A stretch of DNA of 64,000 nucleotides from Kribbella antiqua (GTDB lineage: Bacteria > Actinomycetota > Actinomycetes > Propionibacteriales > Kribbellaceae). Shown piece by piece: positions 16,147 to 24,839 of the stretch (positions are counted from its first letter, which is position 1; each line of letters begins with the position of its first letter). The position numbers and the translations under genes are program-made. The notes under the pieces were generated by a model that saw only the letters and a list, made by a program, of their open reading frames with translations, made no database searches and was not told the DNA's origin. Location of the stretch: positions 434,001 through 498,000 of the forward strand of contig NZ_SLWR01000001.1 in NCBI RefSeq assembly GCF_004345665.1. The letters are read 5' to 3'.

Positions 16147-17142
16147 TTACCTTAATGCGCGCATCACCAGCGCCAGGTAGAGCCGGTAGCGACCGTGCGG
16201 GTTGTCCAGCTCGAATCCGAGGACCTCTACGGCGTGCTCCAACCGGTAAGCGACCGTGCTGTGATGCCGGTACACCAGCGCGGCCGCCTTCCGCACCGAG
16301 TCGGTGAAGCAGTACGCACGGAGGATCGCGAGCAGGTCGTCACCGCCAGGCTCAGCGGCGATGCGGTCGAGGGCGGCGACATCCGGCGAGGTCGCGATGT
16401 CCTCCGGCCGCAGCCGCTCGGCGAGAACGAGCAGGCCACCGAGCTCGTCGGCTCGCACGACCGGCTCCTCGGGTGAGGCGAGCCGCAACGCTGTGCAGGC
16501 ATCGCGCCACGACTCCGCCGCCCGGATGGCAGGCACCACGGGACCAACGCCCGTACGCACGTCCGGGTCCACATCGGCTCGGCCCGGCCACAAACTCACC
16601 GTGTGATCACCAATCGGCGCCGATAGCTGACGGGTGACCGGCGTACCTCTGGAGACCGCGACTTGGAGTGGCGCGCTTGGTGCGATGCCGAGCAGGTGCA
16701 GGGCGCGGGAGCGTTCGGCGATGCCCGCGGTGGCGGACACGACCAGCTCGACCAGGGCGGGATCACCGACTGCGGGAAGCTTGCTGACAGTGCGGTCAAG
16801 CAGGACCGCTCCGGTCAGCGCGAACCGTTCCAGCACGATCTCGTCCAGTGACAGTGGTTCTGCGTCCCGAGCCAGCCAGAAGACGGCGTCGCCGTACTCG
16901 CGGATCTGCGCCGCCGCGGGCGGTCCGGCGACGTCGATGGCGCCGGACGGCTCGGCCCGGAGGACCAGGCCGCGACCGGCCGCCTCGATCCCCACCGGAC
17001 ACTCGGCCAGCGCCGCCGTACTCTTCAGCAAGGTGTTGAGATCGGCCCGGTCCGTCATCAGCGCGTCGAAGAAGCCGATCACGCGCACGGCACTCTCCGC
17101 ATCGGCATCCAGCGCCGACAACCGCAGTAACAGGCCCTTCAT
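16147..17142 (-). CDS. PucR-family transcriptional regulator
   Basis: This regulator of 331 residues has a PucR-type C-terminal helix-turn-helix at about 280-331 (SVRKAAALVYRHHSTVAYRLEHAVEVLG), where RHHSTVAYRL is the recognition helix. The N-terminal 270 residues form a GAF-like and GGDEF-like sensor region with no clear ligand motif. The ATG follows a TAGCCT -10 box by 6 nt, which suggests a leaderless transcript. It is divergent from an esterase gene and directly upstream of cobQ. Either could be its target. The signal is unknown. Confidence 0.88.
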   Translation of the reverse strand: MKGLLLRLSALDADAESAVRVIGFFDALMTDRADLNTLLKSTAALAECPVGIEAAGRGLVLRAEPSGAIDVAGPPAAAQIREYGDAVFWLARDAEPLSLDEIVLERFALTGAVLLDRTVSKLPAVGDPALVELVVSATAGIAERSRALHLLGIAPSAPLQVAVSRGTPVTRQLSAPIGDHTVSLWPGRADVDPDVRTGVGPVVPAIRAAESWRDACTALRLASPEEPVVRADELGGLLVLAERLRPEDIATSPDVAALDRIAAEPGGDDLLAILRAYCFTDSVRKAAALVYRHHSTVAYRLEHAVEVLGFELDNPHGRYRLYLALVMRALR

Positions 17143-17286
17143 AAACCGAGGCTACCGGCCCCACGCGCTGAAAGAGTCCTCCGCCAGGCGGCGGAATCAA
17201 CACCACGGATACCCGCCGGATGGCGGCTGTGGCGTGACATGGTGGAAACGCATGCTCGACTCACCCTCGAGCAAGGAGACAGCGCG

Positions 17287-18228
17287 ATGACGGACTACCC
17301 GATCGACCCCGAACTCCAGCCCTGGCTGGCGATGCTGCCGGAAATCGACCTGGCCGACATCGTCGCCAGTCGGACGCAGTCCGACGAGCTGATCGGCCAC
17401 CTGCCGCCGGTCGAGGTACCGGACGGCATCGCGATCCGCGAGGTGTCGATCCCGGGGCGCGACGGTGCCCCCGCCATCCGCGCGCGGATGTATGCACCGA
17501 CCGACGCGAGCGACTCGCCGCGGCCCGGGTACGTGCAGATCCACGGCGGTGGCTTCGTGCTGGGTGATATCGACATGTTCGAGCAGGCTCCGGTCGACAT
17601 CGCCGCGGCCTGTGGAGCGGTGGTCGTCGCCCCGGACTACCGGCTCGCTCCGGAGCACCCGTTCCCGGCCGGGCTCGAAGACTGCTACGCCACCCTGGAG
17701 TGGCTCGCCGCGCATGCCGACGAGCTCGGCGTCGACCGCGACCGGATCGCCGTCGGTGGCGAGAGCGCCGGTGGCGGTCTCGCGGCCGCCGTCGCACTAC
17801 TCGCCCGGGACCGCCAAGGACCCGCGCTCTGCTTCCAAATGCTCGACATTCCCGAGCTCGACGATCGCCTCGACACCGACTCGATGACGAACTTCGTCGA
17901 CACCCCACTGTGGAACCGTCCCGCCGCCGTACTCAGCTGGAAGTACTACCTGTCCGGCGACCCCGAGAAGCTCGGGCTGCAGTACGCCGCTCCGTCGCGG
18001 GCGGAGGATCTCACCGGTCTGCCGCCCGCGTACGTGGCGACCTGCGAGTTCGACCCGCTCCGCGACGAAGGGCTGATCTACGCGCAGCGCCTGCTCGCGG
18101 CGGGCGTCAGCACAGAGGTGCACCACTACCCGGGGACATTCCACGGCTGCTCCATGGTCAGGGGTGCGGCCGTCACCCAGCGGATGGAGGCCGACAAGTT
18201 GGCCGCCCTCCGCCGGGCGCTCAGCTAA
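17287..18228 (+). CDS. Alpha/beta hydrolase, hormone-sensitive-lipase type esterase
   Basis: This cytosolic esterase of 313 residues belongs to the bacterial HSL (family IV) group. The oxyanion motif HGGGF is at 86-90, the nucleophile Ser160 is in GGESAGGG, and the acid and base are Asp256 (CEFDPLRD) and His286 (GTFHGCS), so the triad is complete. An AAGGAG site lies before the chosen ATG; a longer frame from 17239 adds 16 poorly conserved residues. It is divergent from the PucR gene and convergent with an MFS gene. The natural substrate is unknown, probably short-chain esters. Confidence 0.93.
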   Translation: MTDYPIDPELQPWLAMLPEIDLADIVASRTQSDELIGHLPPVEVPDGIAIREVSIPGRDGAPAIRARMYAPTDASDSPRPGYVQIHGGGFVLGDIDMFEQAPVDIAAACGAVVVAPDYRLAPEHPFPAGLEDCYATLEWLAAHADELGVDRDRIAVGGESAGGGLAAAVALLARDRQGPALCFQMLDIPELDDRLDTDSMTNFVDTPLWNRPAAVLSWKYYLSGDPEKLGLQYAAPSRAEDLTGLPPAYVATCEFDPLRDEGLIYAQRLLAAGVSTEVHHYPGTFHGCSMVRGAAVTQRMEADKLAALRRALS

Positions 18229-18231
18229 TCC

Positions 18232-19815
18232 CTACTCCGGAGACTGCCGCTCCCCCTGTTCGGCCTCCGGCCGGACCGGGGTGATGCGGCGGCCCTGGAC
18301 GTCGGTGCTCGGCAGCCGTGGCGTCGGCCCCTGGAACCTGGTCGCACCCGCGCTTTCGCGCGCGGACAGCGGTTTGGCGATGTTCTCCAGCGACTTCCCC
18401 TCAGCGTCCACCCCGAAGATCCAGGCGATGACACCACCGATCAGCATGACCGCGGCGCCGATGATGTAACCGACCGTCAGCGGACCGCGGGCCGGATGGT
18501 CGCCCTCGCCGATCAGCGACGCGAACAGGAACGGCGCGATGACGCCACCGGTGAGCTGCGAGATCGCGAAGAAGAACGAGATCGCCTGACCACGCAGCTC
18601 GATCGGGAAGATCTCACTCACGGTCAGGTACGCCGATGACGCACCGGCTGAGGCGAAGAAGAACACCACGCACCACAGCCCGGTCAGCGACGCCGCGTTC
18701 AGCGCGCCGGAGTTGAACAGCAGCGCAGTGATGAACAGTACGACCGCCGAAACCGAGTAGGTACCGAGGATCATCTTGCGCCGGCCGATGGTGTCGAAGA
18801 AGTGGCCGAGCAGCAGCGGACCGGCCAGGTTGCCGATCGCGAACGGGAAGAAGTAGAGCGCGATGCTGGAGTCGTTCAGGCCGAAGTACGCCTTCAGCAC
18901 CAGGGCGTAGGTGAAGAAGATCGCGTTGTAGAGGAACGCCTGGGTGACCATCATCGAGAAGCCGAGGAAGGACCGGCTGCGGTAGTCGCGCAGCATCACC
19001 CGGGCGATCTCGCGGTACGTCACCGGCGGGTAGTCGATCACGGCGATCGCCTCGTCCTCGCGGACGGCGCGCAGCTCACCGCCCTGCCGCCGTACCGTTT
19101 CCTCGATCTCGTCGACGGTCCGCTCGGCCCGCTCGACCTGGCCGTGGGTCATCAGCCAGCGCGGGCTCTCCGGGATGTGCCGGCGCAGGTAGATGATCAT
19201 CAGGCCCATCACCGGACCGATCAGGAAGCACAGCCGCCAGCCCCACTCGATCGGGATGATGTTCTCGTTCAGGAACACCAGGCCGACCGCGGAGCCGATC
19301 AGCGCGCCGGCCCAGTAGGTGCCGTTCACGCCGATGTCGACCCGGCCGCGGTACCGCGACGGGATCAGCTCGTCGATGGCGGAGTTGATGGCGGCGTACT
19401 CACCGCCGATGCCCATCCCGGCGACGAACCGGCAGAGCGCGATCGACCAGAAGTCCCAGGCCAGGCCGGCCGCACCCGACGCGATCAGGTAGACCAGCAG
19501 CGTGATGATGAACAGGCTGCGCCGGCCCCACTTGTCGGTCAGCCGGCCGAAGACCAGCGCACCGACCACCTCACCGGCCAAGTAGATCGAGGCGAGCAGC
19601 CCGACCTCGGCCGTGCTCAGGCCCAGGGTTTGTGTCTCCTTGAGGACGTTGCCGACCAGGGAGACCAGCTGGATCTCCAGTCCGTCAAGGATCCAGGAGA
19701 CGCCGAGCCCGACGACGATCATCCAGTGGAACCGCGTCCACGGCAGCCGGTCCATCCGGGCCGGCACGAGACTAGGTATCGCCCGTCCTTCTTCCAACGC
19801 GTGTTCTGTGCTCAT
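18232..19815 (-). CDS. MFS transporter, sugar/organic-acid proton symporter type
   Basis: This 12-helix membrane transporter of 527 residues has the family motif GRLTDKWGRRSLFI between helices 2 and 3 and a second copy GHFFDTIGRRKMIL in the C-terminal half. The central loop of about 60 residues (RRHIPESPRWLMTHGQVE onward) carries the PESPRW signature of the sugar porter and metabolite:H+ symporter groups. The C-terminal tail of about 45 residues is cytosolic and basic. A GGAGG site precedes the ATG. Its 3' end meets that of the esterase gene. The 240-bp gap upstream contains a tandem 23-bp repeat. The substrate is not known. Confidence 0.9.
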   Translation of the reverse strand: MSTEHALEEGRAIPSLVPARMDRLPWTRFHWMIVVGLGVSWILDGLEIQLVSLVGNVLKETQTLGLSTAEVGLLASIYLAGEVVGALVFGRLTDKWGRRSLFIITLLVYLIASGAAGLAWDFWSIALCRFVAGMGIGGEYAAINSAIDELIPSRYRGRVDIGVNGTYWAGALIGSAVGLVFLNENIIPIEWGWRLCFLIGPVMGLMIIYLRRHIPESPRWLMTHGQVERAERTVDEIEETVRRQGGELRAVREDEAIAVIDYPPVTYREIARVMLRDYRSRSFLGFSMMVTQAFLYNAIFFTYALVLKAYFGLNDSSIALYFFPFAIGNLAGPLLLGHFFDTIGRRKMILGTYSVSAVVLFITALLFNSGALNAASLTGLWCVVFFFASAGASSAYLTVSEIFPIELRGQAISFFFAISQLTGGVIAPFLFASLIGEGDHPARGPLTVGYIIGAAVMLIGGVIAWIFGVDAEGKSLENIAKPLSARESAGATRFQGPTPRLPSTDVQGRRITPVRPEAEQGERQSPE

Positions 19816-19907
19816 GCCGCTCCTCCCGGCCTGTGTTCCGGATGTGCCCGGAAAGACACACCATCTCGGCCCGTACCCCGGGAGTAACGAACTCCAAACC
19901 CAATGTC

Positions 19908-19953
19908 ACACGATTGCCAGCTCCGTGGTGACACGATTGCCAGCTCCGTGGTG
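19908..19953. repeat. Tandem 23-bp direct repeat
   Basis: Two identical copies of ACACGATTGCCAGCTCCGTGGTG-type sequence (19908-19930 and 19931-19953) lie in the 240-bp gap upstream of the MFS gene. The flanks and junctions carry TGTCAC and GTGACA half-sites. It may be a doubled operator or a slippage duplication. No gene is supported between 19816 and 20054. Confidence 0.8.
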
Positions 19954-20054
19954 ACAGCAGCCCGAGGCCGCAGGCCAGTCCAGATGAATCAGCGCGTCGA
20001 CGTCCTGTGGGGACCAGGAGTGGTCCTAGTCGTGCCTGATCACCAGTGCGTACT

Positions 20055-20585
20055 TCACGACGACGCCAGGTCGAGGACTTGGGCCGTGGGCAGTTTCGCG
20101 AGGTCAGCGCCGTCGACGACGAGCTTGGACGCACGGACACCGCTGCCGATGACGACCAGGGCGGCCCGTACCACCGCCTCGTCCACCAGCACGGGCCAGT
20201 CCGCGGGCAGCCCGATCGGCGTGATCCCGCCGTACTCCATCCCCGTCGAGCTCACCGCGTCGTCTTGCGCGGCGAACGAGATCTTCCGGACGCCGAGATG
20301 CTTGCGGATCACCCCGTTCACGTCCGCCCGATCGGTCGCTAGCACCATCACAGCCGCGTACGTCGACTCACCGGCCCGCTTGCCGTGCACGATCACGCAG
20401 TTGGCCGACGCCGCCATCGGTACGTCGTACTCCGCGCAAAAGGCGGCTGTGTCGGCCAGCCCGGGGTCGATCGCCGCCGCATACGCCTCGAGCGATCCGA
20501 GGCCGTCGCGAACCGGCGCTGCCAGCAACTCCGGCACCTCCGCGGCCGGCTGCCAGTCGAGCTTGCCCAGCATTGGAGCGGTCAT
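20055..20585 (-). CDS. YbaK/EbsC-type aminoacyl-tRNA deacylase
   Basis: This cytosolic editing-domain protein of 176 residues is related to Cys-tRNA(Pro) and Pro-tRNA deacylases that remove mischarged amino acids. Family features are the FCAEYDVPMAASANCVIVHGKR region near 55-75, a segment with DRADVNGVIRKHLGVRKISF, and the glycine-rich turn YGGITPIGLPADWPVLVDEAV. It overlaps the upstream acetyltransferase gene by 4 nt (ATGA), so the two are co-translated. The tRNA substrate cannot be told from sequence alone. Confidence 0.88.
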   Translation of the reverse strand: MTAPMLGKLDWQPAAEVPELLAAPVRDGLGSLEAYAAAIDPGLADTAAFCAEYDVPMAASANCVIVHGKRAGESTYAAVMVLATDRADVNGVIRKHLGVRKISFAAQDDAVSSTGMEYGGITPIGLPADWPVLVDEAVVRAALVVIGSGVRASKLVVDGADLAKLPTAQVLDLASS

Positions 20586-20881
20586 TCGCCGGCTCGCTTG
20601 ACGAGGTCGGCGTACTCGGGGTGTTCCTCGAGGTATTCCTGGTAGAACGGGCAGGCCGGTTTGACCCGCAGCCCGAGGGCCCGGGCGTCGTCGAGCGACT
20701 TCTCCGCGATCGTGCCCGCCACGCCGCCACCGCGGTACTCCGGCAGCGTCTCGGCATGCAAGAAGGCGATCACGCCGGGATACAGCTTGTAATCGACGAA
20801 GCCCATCAGGTTGCCGTCGCCGTCGAGCGCCTCGTACCGGCTCCGCTCGCGGGAGTCCACCACGCTGATCTCGTTCTCCAT
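20582..20881 (-). CDS. GNAT-like N-acetyltransferase (short YjdJ type)
   Basis: This short acetyltransferase of 99 residues belongs to the GCN5-related group with the reduced fold. The acetyl-CoA segment is LPEYRGGGVAGTIAEKSLDDAR, and the C-terminus KPACPFYQEYLEEHPEYADLV is typical of this subfamily. The ATG follows a TAGAGT -10 box by 7 nt, which suggests a leaderless transcript and rules against the longer upstream frame. It is co-translated with the deacylase gene. The substrate is unknown. Confidence 0.88.
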   Translation of the reverse strand: MENEISVVDSRERSRYEALDGDGNLMGFVDYKLYPGVIAFLHAETLPEYRGGGVAGTIAEKSLDDARALGLRVKPACPFYQEYLEEHPEYADLVKRAGE

Positions 20882-21028
20882 GCTCGTCACTCTAGCCAGC
20901 CCCACTGACAGCCCGCCGGTGCGCCGATCCGGCTTGGTCGTGGACACGGGGTAGCATCGCGGGCTGAAATGGGTGTGCACGGGTGGCGGGGTTGGGCGAC
21001 TGGGTTCGACAACAGGGTTGGATGACAG

Positions 21029-21901
21029 GTGACGGTGGCGGGTGGTGACGGCGGACCGACCGCTCTCCGGATCATGCTCGGCGGACAGCTGCGGCGGATG
21101 CGGGAGTCGGCCGGGATCAGCCGTGCCGATGCCGGGTGGCAGATCCGCGCCTCGGAGTCCAAGGTCAGCCGGATGGAACTCGGCCGGGTCGGGTTCAAGG
21201 AGCGCGACGTCAGCGACCTGCTCGAGCTCTACGGCCTGGAGGACGGCGAGGAACGCGCCCGGCTGATGGAGCTCGCGCGGGCCGCCAACAACCCCGGCTG
21301 GTGGTCCCGGTACGGCGACGTGATGCCGACCTGGTTCAACAACTACGTCGGCCTGGAGGTCGCGGCGACGCTGATCCGGACGTACGAGGTGATGTTCGTC
21401 CCGGGCCTGCTGCAGACCCAGGAGTACGCGCGGGCCGTCGTACAGCTGGGCAAGTCGTATCTACCGGCCGAGGAGATCGAGCAACGGGTCCAGCTGCGGG
21501 TGACGCGGCAGCAGATCCTGACCCGGTCGTCGCATCCGGCCCGGCTCTGGGTGGTGATCGACGAGTCGGTACTGCGTCGTCCGGTCGGCGGCGACGACAT
21601 CCTGCGCAAGCAGATCGAGCACCTGATGATGTGGGCCCAGGAGCCGAACGTCACGCTGCAGATCATGCCGTTCAGCAGCGTCGGTTACCCGGGCGCGGGC
21701 GGTGCGTTCAGCATCCTGCGGTTCCCGGACGGCGACCTGCCGGACATCGTCTACATCGAGCACGCCGCCAGTGCGCTGTACCTCGACAAGCTGGAAGAGG
21801 TCGACGAGTACGTCGCGATCATGGAGGGGCTCACGATCGCGGCCGCACCCGTCTCCCAGACCGAGGGCCTCCTGAAGGAAGCCCTCGCTCGCATGGATTG
21901 A
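21029..21901 (+). CDS. XRE-family regulator with DUF5753 domain (Scr1 type)
   Basis: This regulator of 290 residues has an N-terminal helix-turn-helix at about 14-70 (LGGQLRRMRESAGISRADAGWQIR) and a C-terminal DUF5753 domain at about 105-285 (PGLLQTQEYARAV and MPFSSVGYPGAGGAFSIL). The start is a GTG. In actinomycetes this family usually forms a pair with a small DUF397 protein that it binds, in a toxin-antitoxin-like or developmental switch. No DUF397 gene is adjacent, and the next gene is an unrelated peroxidase on the other strand. It is a solitary member, so its target is unknown. Confidence 0.92.
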   Translation: MTVAGGDGGPTALRIMLGGQLRRMRESAGISRADAGWQIRASESKVSRMELGRVGFKERDVSDLLELYGLEDGEERARLMELARAANNPGWWSRYGDVMPTWFNNYVGLEVAATLIRTYEVMFVPGLLQTQEYARAVVQLGKSYLPAEEIEQRVQLRVTRQQILTRSSHPARLWVVIDESVLRRPVGGDDILRKQIEHLMMWAQEPNVTLQIMPFSSVGYPGAGGAFSILRFPDGDLPDIVYIEHAASALYLDKLEEVDEYVAIMEGLTIAAAPVSQTEGLLKEALARMD

Positions 21902-21904
21902 CGC

Positions 21905-22339
21905 TCAGGCGACCTTGAGGTCGACCTTGATGTTGCCGCGGGTGGCGTTCGAGTACGGGCAGACCTCGTGTGCCTTGGCCACCAGCTCCTCGGCGGCCGC
22001 GCGGTCGTCGATGCCCGGCAGGCTCACCTCGAGCACGACCTCCAGGCCGTAGCCGGCGCCACCGTTGATCGGGCCGATGCCGACCTGGGCGGTGACCGTC
22101 GAGCCGTCGGAGTCCTGGCGGGCCTTACGGGCAACCAGCTTCAGCGCGCTGTGGAAGCAGGCCGCGTAGCCGGCCGCGAACAGCTGCTCCGGGTTGGTGC
22201 CGTTGCCGCTGCCACCCATTTCCGCCGACGGCACGACGAGCACGTCGAGCTTGCCGTCGTCGGTGGCCACCTTGCCGTCACGACCACCGTGGGCAGTGGC
22301 GCGGGCGGTGTACAGAACCTTCTCTACTGCGATCGTCAT
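21905..22339 (-). CDS. ohr: Organic hydroperoxide resistance protein (Ohr/OsmC)
   Basis: This 144-residue thiol peroxidase reduces organic hydroperoxides. The reactive Cys61 is in GYAACFHSALKLVA and the resolving Cys127 is in HEVCPYSNATRGN, the exact Ohr arrangement. The start has a GGAG ribosome site upstream. It ends 3 nt from the stop of the convergent Scr1-type regulator and lies 17 nt downstream of the quinone reductase gene on the same strand, so both redox genes probably belong to one operon controlled from the divergent TetR promoter region. No MarR-type OhrR gene is adjacent. Confidence 0.96.
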   Translation of the reverse strand: MTIAVEKVLYTARATAHGGRDGKVATDDGKLDVLVVPSAEMGGSGNGTNPEQLFAAGYAACFHSALKLVARKARQDSDGSTVTAQVGIGPINGGAGYGLEVVLEVSLPGIDDRAAAEELVAKAHEVCPYSNATRGNIKVDLKVA

Positions 22340-22356
22340 AACAGTCTTCTCCAGAA

Positions 22357-23310
22357 TCAGCGGGTGGGGTCGAGCACGAGCTTGCCGACGGTACGGCGGG
22401 CTCGCATGTCTTCATGGGCGGTCGCCACCTCGGAGAGGGCGTACTCGCCACCGACGATCGGGCGCAGCTTGCCCGACGCGGTCAGGTCGAACAGCTCGGC
22501 CAGCGGGTCGCCGAGCAGAGTGGGATTGGCGAAGCAGTCGGCCAGCCAGAACCCGGCGATCGTCTTCGAGCCCTTCATCAACCGGGTCGGGTCGATCGCC
22601 GCGGCGGACTGACGCGAGGCCGCGCCGAACGTCACCAGCCGGCCGAACCGGGCCAGCGCCGCGAACGACTCGTCGAACGTCGGTCCACCGACCATCTCCA
22701 GCACGATGTCGACGGGCTTGCCGCCGTTCGCCTCCAGGATGCGGTCCTTCAGGCCCTCCGGCTCGCCGTCGATCGCCGCGTCCGCGCCGAGCTCGAGCAC
22801 CTGCTTGCGCTTCTCTTCGCTGGACGCGGTCGCGATCACCCGGCCGGCACCCCACAGCTTCGCCAGCTGTACGGCGAGGGACCCGACACCACCGGCACCG
22901 GCGTGCACGAGCACGGACTCACCAGGCTGGAGATGCGTCGACGTCTTCAACAGGTGCCAGGCCGTCGTGCCCTGCAACACCAGCGCGAGCGCGTCACCGT
23001 CGCTGACACCCTCAGGGACGTCGAACGCGTACGGCGCATGCGCCACCGCCTTCTCGGCGTACCCACCGGATCCGACCAGGGCCACCACGCGCCGACCGTC
23101 CTCGGTCCGCCCGACCACCTCACCGCCCGGGACCAACGGGAGCTCGGTCTTGGAGAGGTACGAGTTCTCGACCTGGTGCGTGTCCGCGTAGTTGATGCCG
23201 GCGCGATCGACGGTGATCAGGACCTGTCCCGCACCGGCGACCGGGTCCGCGACGTCGCTGATCTTGAGGACCTCTGGCCCGCCGAACTCAGTGATCTGAA
23301 TGGCTCGCAT
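22357..23310 (-). CDS. Zinc-less alcohol dehydrogenase / quinone oxidoreductase
   Basis: This 317-residue medium-chain dehydrogenase/reductase is of the NADPH:quinone reductase type. The GroES-like N-terminal domain has GINYADTHQVENSY, and the nucleotide motif VLVHAGAGGVGSLAVQLAK is near residue 135. The zinc-binding cysteines and histidines of alcohol dehydrogenases are absent, as usual for this group. The ATG follows a TATAGT -10 box by 7 nt, so a longer frame to 23373 is unlikely. It is divergent from a TetR gene, with an operator-like element over the promoter. Confidence 0.92.
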   Translation of the reverse strand: MRAIQITEFGGPEVLKISDVADPVAGAGQVLITVDRAGINYADTHQVENSYLSKTELPLVPGGEVVGRTEDGRRVVALVGSGGYAEKAVAHAPYAFDVPEGVSDGDALALVLQGTTAWHLLKTSTHLQPGESVLVHAGAGGVGSLAVQLAKLWGAGRVIATASSEEKRKQVLELGADAAIDGEPEGLKDRILEANGGKPVDIVLEMVGGPTFDESFAALARFGRLVTFGAASRQSAAAIDPTRLMKGSKTIAGFWLADCFANPTLLGDPLAELFDLTASGKLRPIVGGEYALSEVATAHEDMRARRTVGKLVLDPTR

Positions 23311-23334
23311 ACACCGTACTATACACTGTACGTT
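23311..23334. promoter_or_regulatory. Operator region between the quinone reductase and TetR genes
   Basis: The gap carries the dyad CGTAC-n8-GTACG (23315-23332). The same DNA can be read as two 12-bp direct repeats of GTACnGTGTATn on the minus strand. The TATAGT -10 box of the reductase gene (23318-23323) lies inside it, so the TetR protein would block the polymerase. The symmetry is seen; binding is inferred. Confidence 0.6.
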
Positions 23335-23360
23335 ATGGATGTCGAAGGGAGCTGCGTCAC

Positions 23361-24011
23361 ATGGCCAGGACACCGCGGAACACGTTGAGCCCGGAGCTGA
23401 TCGTGCGGACCGCGCTCGAGTTGATGGAGGCGAAGGGCGCCGACGCGTTCAGCCTGCGCGGTGTGGCGGCCGAGCTCGGTGTCGGGCCGATGGCGCTCTA
23501 CACCTACTTCCGCAGCAAGGACGACCTGTACGACGCTGTGCGCAACCATCTGATGGCGCTGCTGCCCGCCGTACCGTCGAACGCGCCATGGCCCGACCAG
23601 GTACGCGCGGTCTGCCGGTCCCTGCGGCTGCTGATGCTGCAGCACCCTTGCCTTGCGCAACTACTCGCGAGTCGGCCGTTGAGTGGGCACGAGACCGCCC
23701 GCGTCGCCGAAGGCCTGCTCGGCGTACTGCGGAACGCCGGGTTCGATCCGGAGACGGCGGCGCGGACGCATACCACCCTGTTCACTTACGTGCTGGGGGC
23801 AACGTCGTGGGAGATCCAGATGGCGGCCGAGCGCCGTGATCCGGAGGCCTGGCGGCGACTCCGGATGACGATGGAGTCACTGTCGGCCCGGGAGTTCCCG
23901 ACCGTGGTGGAGCTCGCGCCGGAGCTGGCCCGGACGACAGGCGGTGACGAGCAGTTCGACTACGGGTTGGATCTACTGCTGGCCGGCCTGCAGGTCAGAA
24001 CACCATCGTGA
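23361..24011 (+). CDS. TetR/AcrR family transcriptional regulator
   Basis: This regulator of 216 residues has a TetR helix-turn-helix at about 10-55 (IVRTALELMEAKGADAFSLRGVAAELGVGPMALYTYFRSKDDLYDAV). Its C-terminal ligand domain has the TetR_C form (RSLRLLMLQHPCLAQLLASRP). It is divergent from the quinone reductase gene with a dyad between them, so it probably represses that gene and Ohr. Its 3' end overlaps the TauE gene by 17 nt on the other strand. The ligand is unknown. Confidence 0.92.
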   Translation: MARTPRNTLSPELIVRTALELMEAKGADAFSLRGVAAELGVGPMALYTYFRSKDDLYDAVRNHLMALLPAVPSNAPWPDQVRAVCRSLRLLMLQHPCLAQLLASRPLSGHETARVAEGLLGVLRNAGFDPETAARTHTTLFTYVLGATSWEIQMAAERRDPEAWRRLRMTMESLSAREFPTVVELAPELARTTGGDEQFDYGLDLLLAGLQVRTPS

Positions 24012-24741
24012 CGATGGCGACGATGCCGATGCAGACGATCAGTCCGCGCAACGCGATCGGCGGCAGCTTGCGGCCGTAGCGCGCGCCGAGGAAACCGCCG
24101 ATGGTCGAGCCGACCGCGATCAGCCCGGCAGCCAGCCAGTTCACGTCGGCGACCACGATGAACAGCACCGCGGAGATCGTGTTCACGACCGTGGCCAGGA
24201 CGTTCTTCAATCCGTTCATCCGCTGCAGGTTCGAGTCCAGGCCGAGGCCAAGGATCGCCATCAGCAGCACGCCTTGGGCGGCGCCGAAGTACCCGCCATA
24301 GATGCCAGTGGCAAACACCGCGGGCAGCACCCACCACGCGCCGCGGTGATGGTGCGACGGCACGCTGATCCAGCGCGACAACCAGGGCTGGAACGCGACC
24401 AGCACACACCCGAGCAGGATCAGCACCGGTACGACGGCATGGAACGCGGAGTCGGGCAGGGTCAGCAGCAGCACTGCCCCGACGACACCGCCGAGCAACG
24501 ACGCCGGGACCAGCCGGACCATCCGGCCGCGCTGTCCTTCCAGTTCACGGCGATAGCCGATCGCGCCGGCCGCCGTACCAGGTGACAGGCCGATGGTGTT
24601 GCTGACGTTGGCGATCACCGGAGGGATGCCGATGGCAAGCAACGCGGGGAACGTCAGCAGGGTGCCCGAACCCACCACAGCGTTGATCGTGCCCGCGCCG
24701 ATCCCTGCCGCCAGAACGAACAGCGCCTCGAACCATGTCAT
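23995..24741 (-). CDS. TauE/SafE family membrane transporter
   Basis: This membrane protein of 248 residues has about eight predicted helices. The N-terminal repeat begins FEALFVLAAGIGAGTINAVVGSGTLLTFPALLA, and a second similar repeat (GIYGGYFGAAQGVLLMAILGLG) is at about 130-150, the internal duplication that marks this family. Family members export sulfite, sulfoacetate or related organosulfur anions. A TAAAGT box lies 9 nt upstream of the ATG, so a near-leaderless transcript is likely. Convergent with the TetR gene. The substrate is not known. Confidence 0.9.
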   Translation of the reverse strand: MTWFEALFVLAAGIGAGTINAVVGSGTLLTFPALLAIGIPPVIANVSNTIGLSPGTAAGAIGYRRELEGQRGRMVRLVPASLLGGVVGAVLLLTLPDSAFHAVVPVLILLGCVLVAFQPWLSRWISVPSHHHRGAWWVLPAVFATGIYGGYFGAAQGVLLMAILGLGLDSNLQRMNGLKNVLATVVNTISAVLFIVVADVNWLAAGLIAVGSTIGGFLGARYGRKLPPIALRGLIVCIGIVAIVTMVF

Positions 24742-24802
24742 CGCTGCCAGACTTTACGCACCTGACCCACAGGCCCGCTCATCCGTCCGTCCGTTGAACA
24801 GG

Positions 24803-24834
24803 CAAAGAGCCTCCCCCGAAGGGAAGGCTCTTTG
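24803..24834 (-). terminator. Intrinsic terminator after the SPFH gene
   Basis: A perfect stem with 10-bp arms CAAAGAGCCT and AGGCTCTTTG encloses a 12-nt loop that can form an inner CCC/GGG pairing. It lies 6-38 nt beyond the stop of the SPFH gene on the minus strand, and on the other side precedes the TauE gene start. It has no long T tract, as is common in high-GC bacteria. Confidence 0.85.
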
Positions 24835-24839
24835 TGTTC

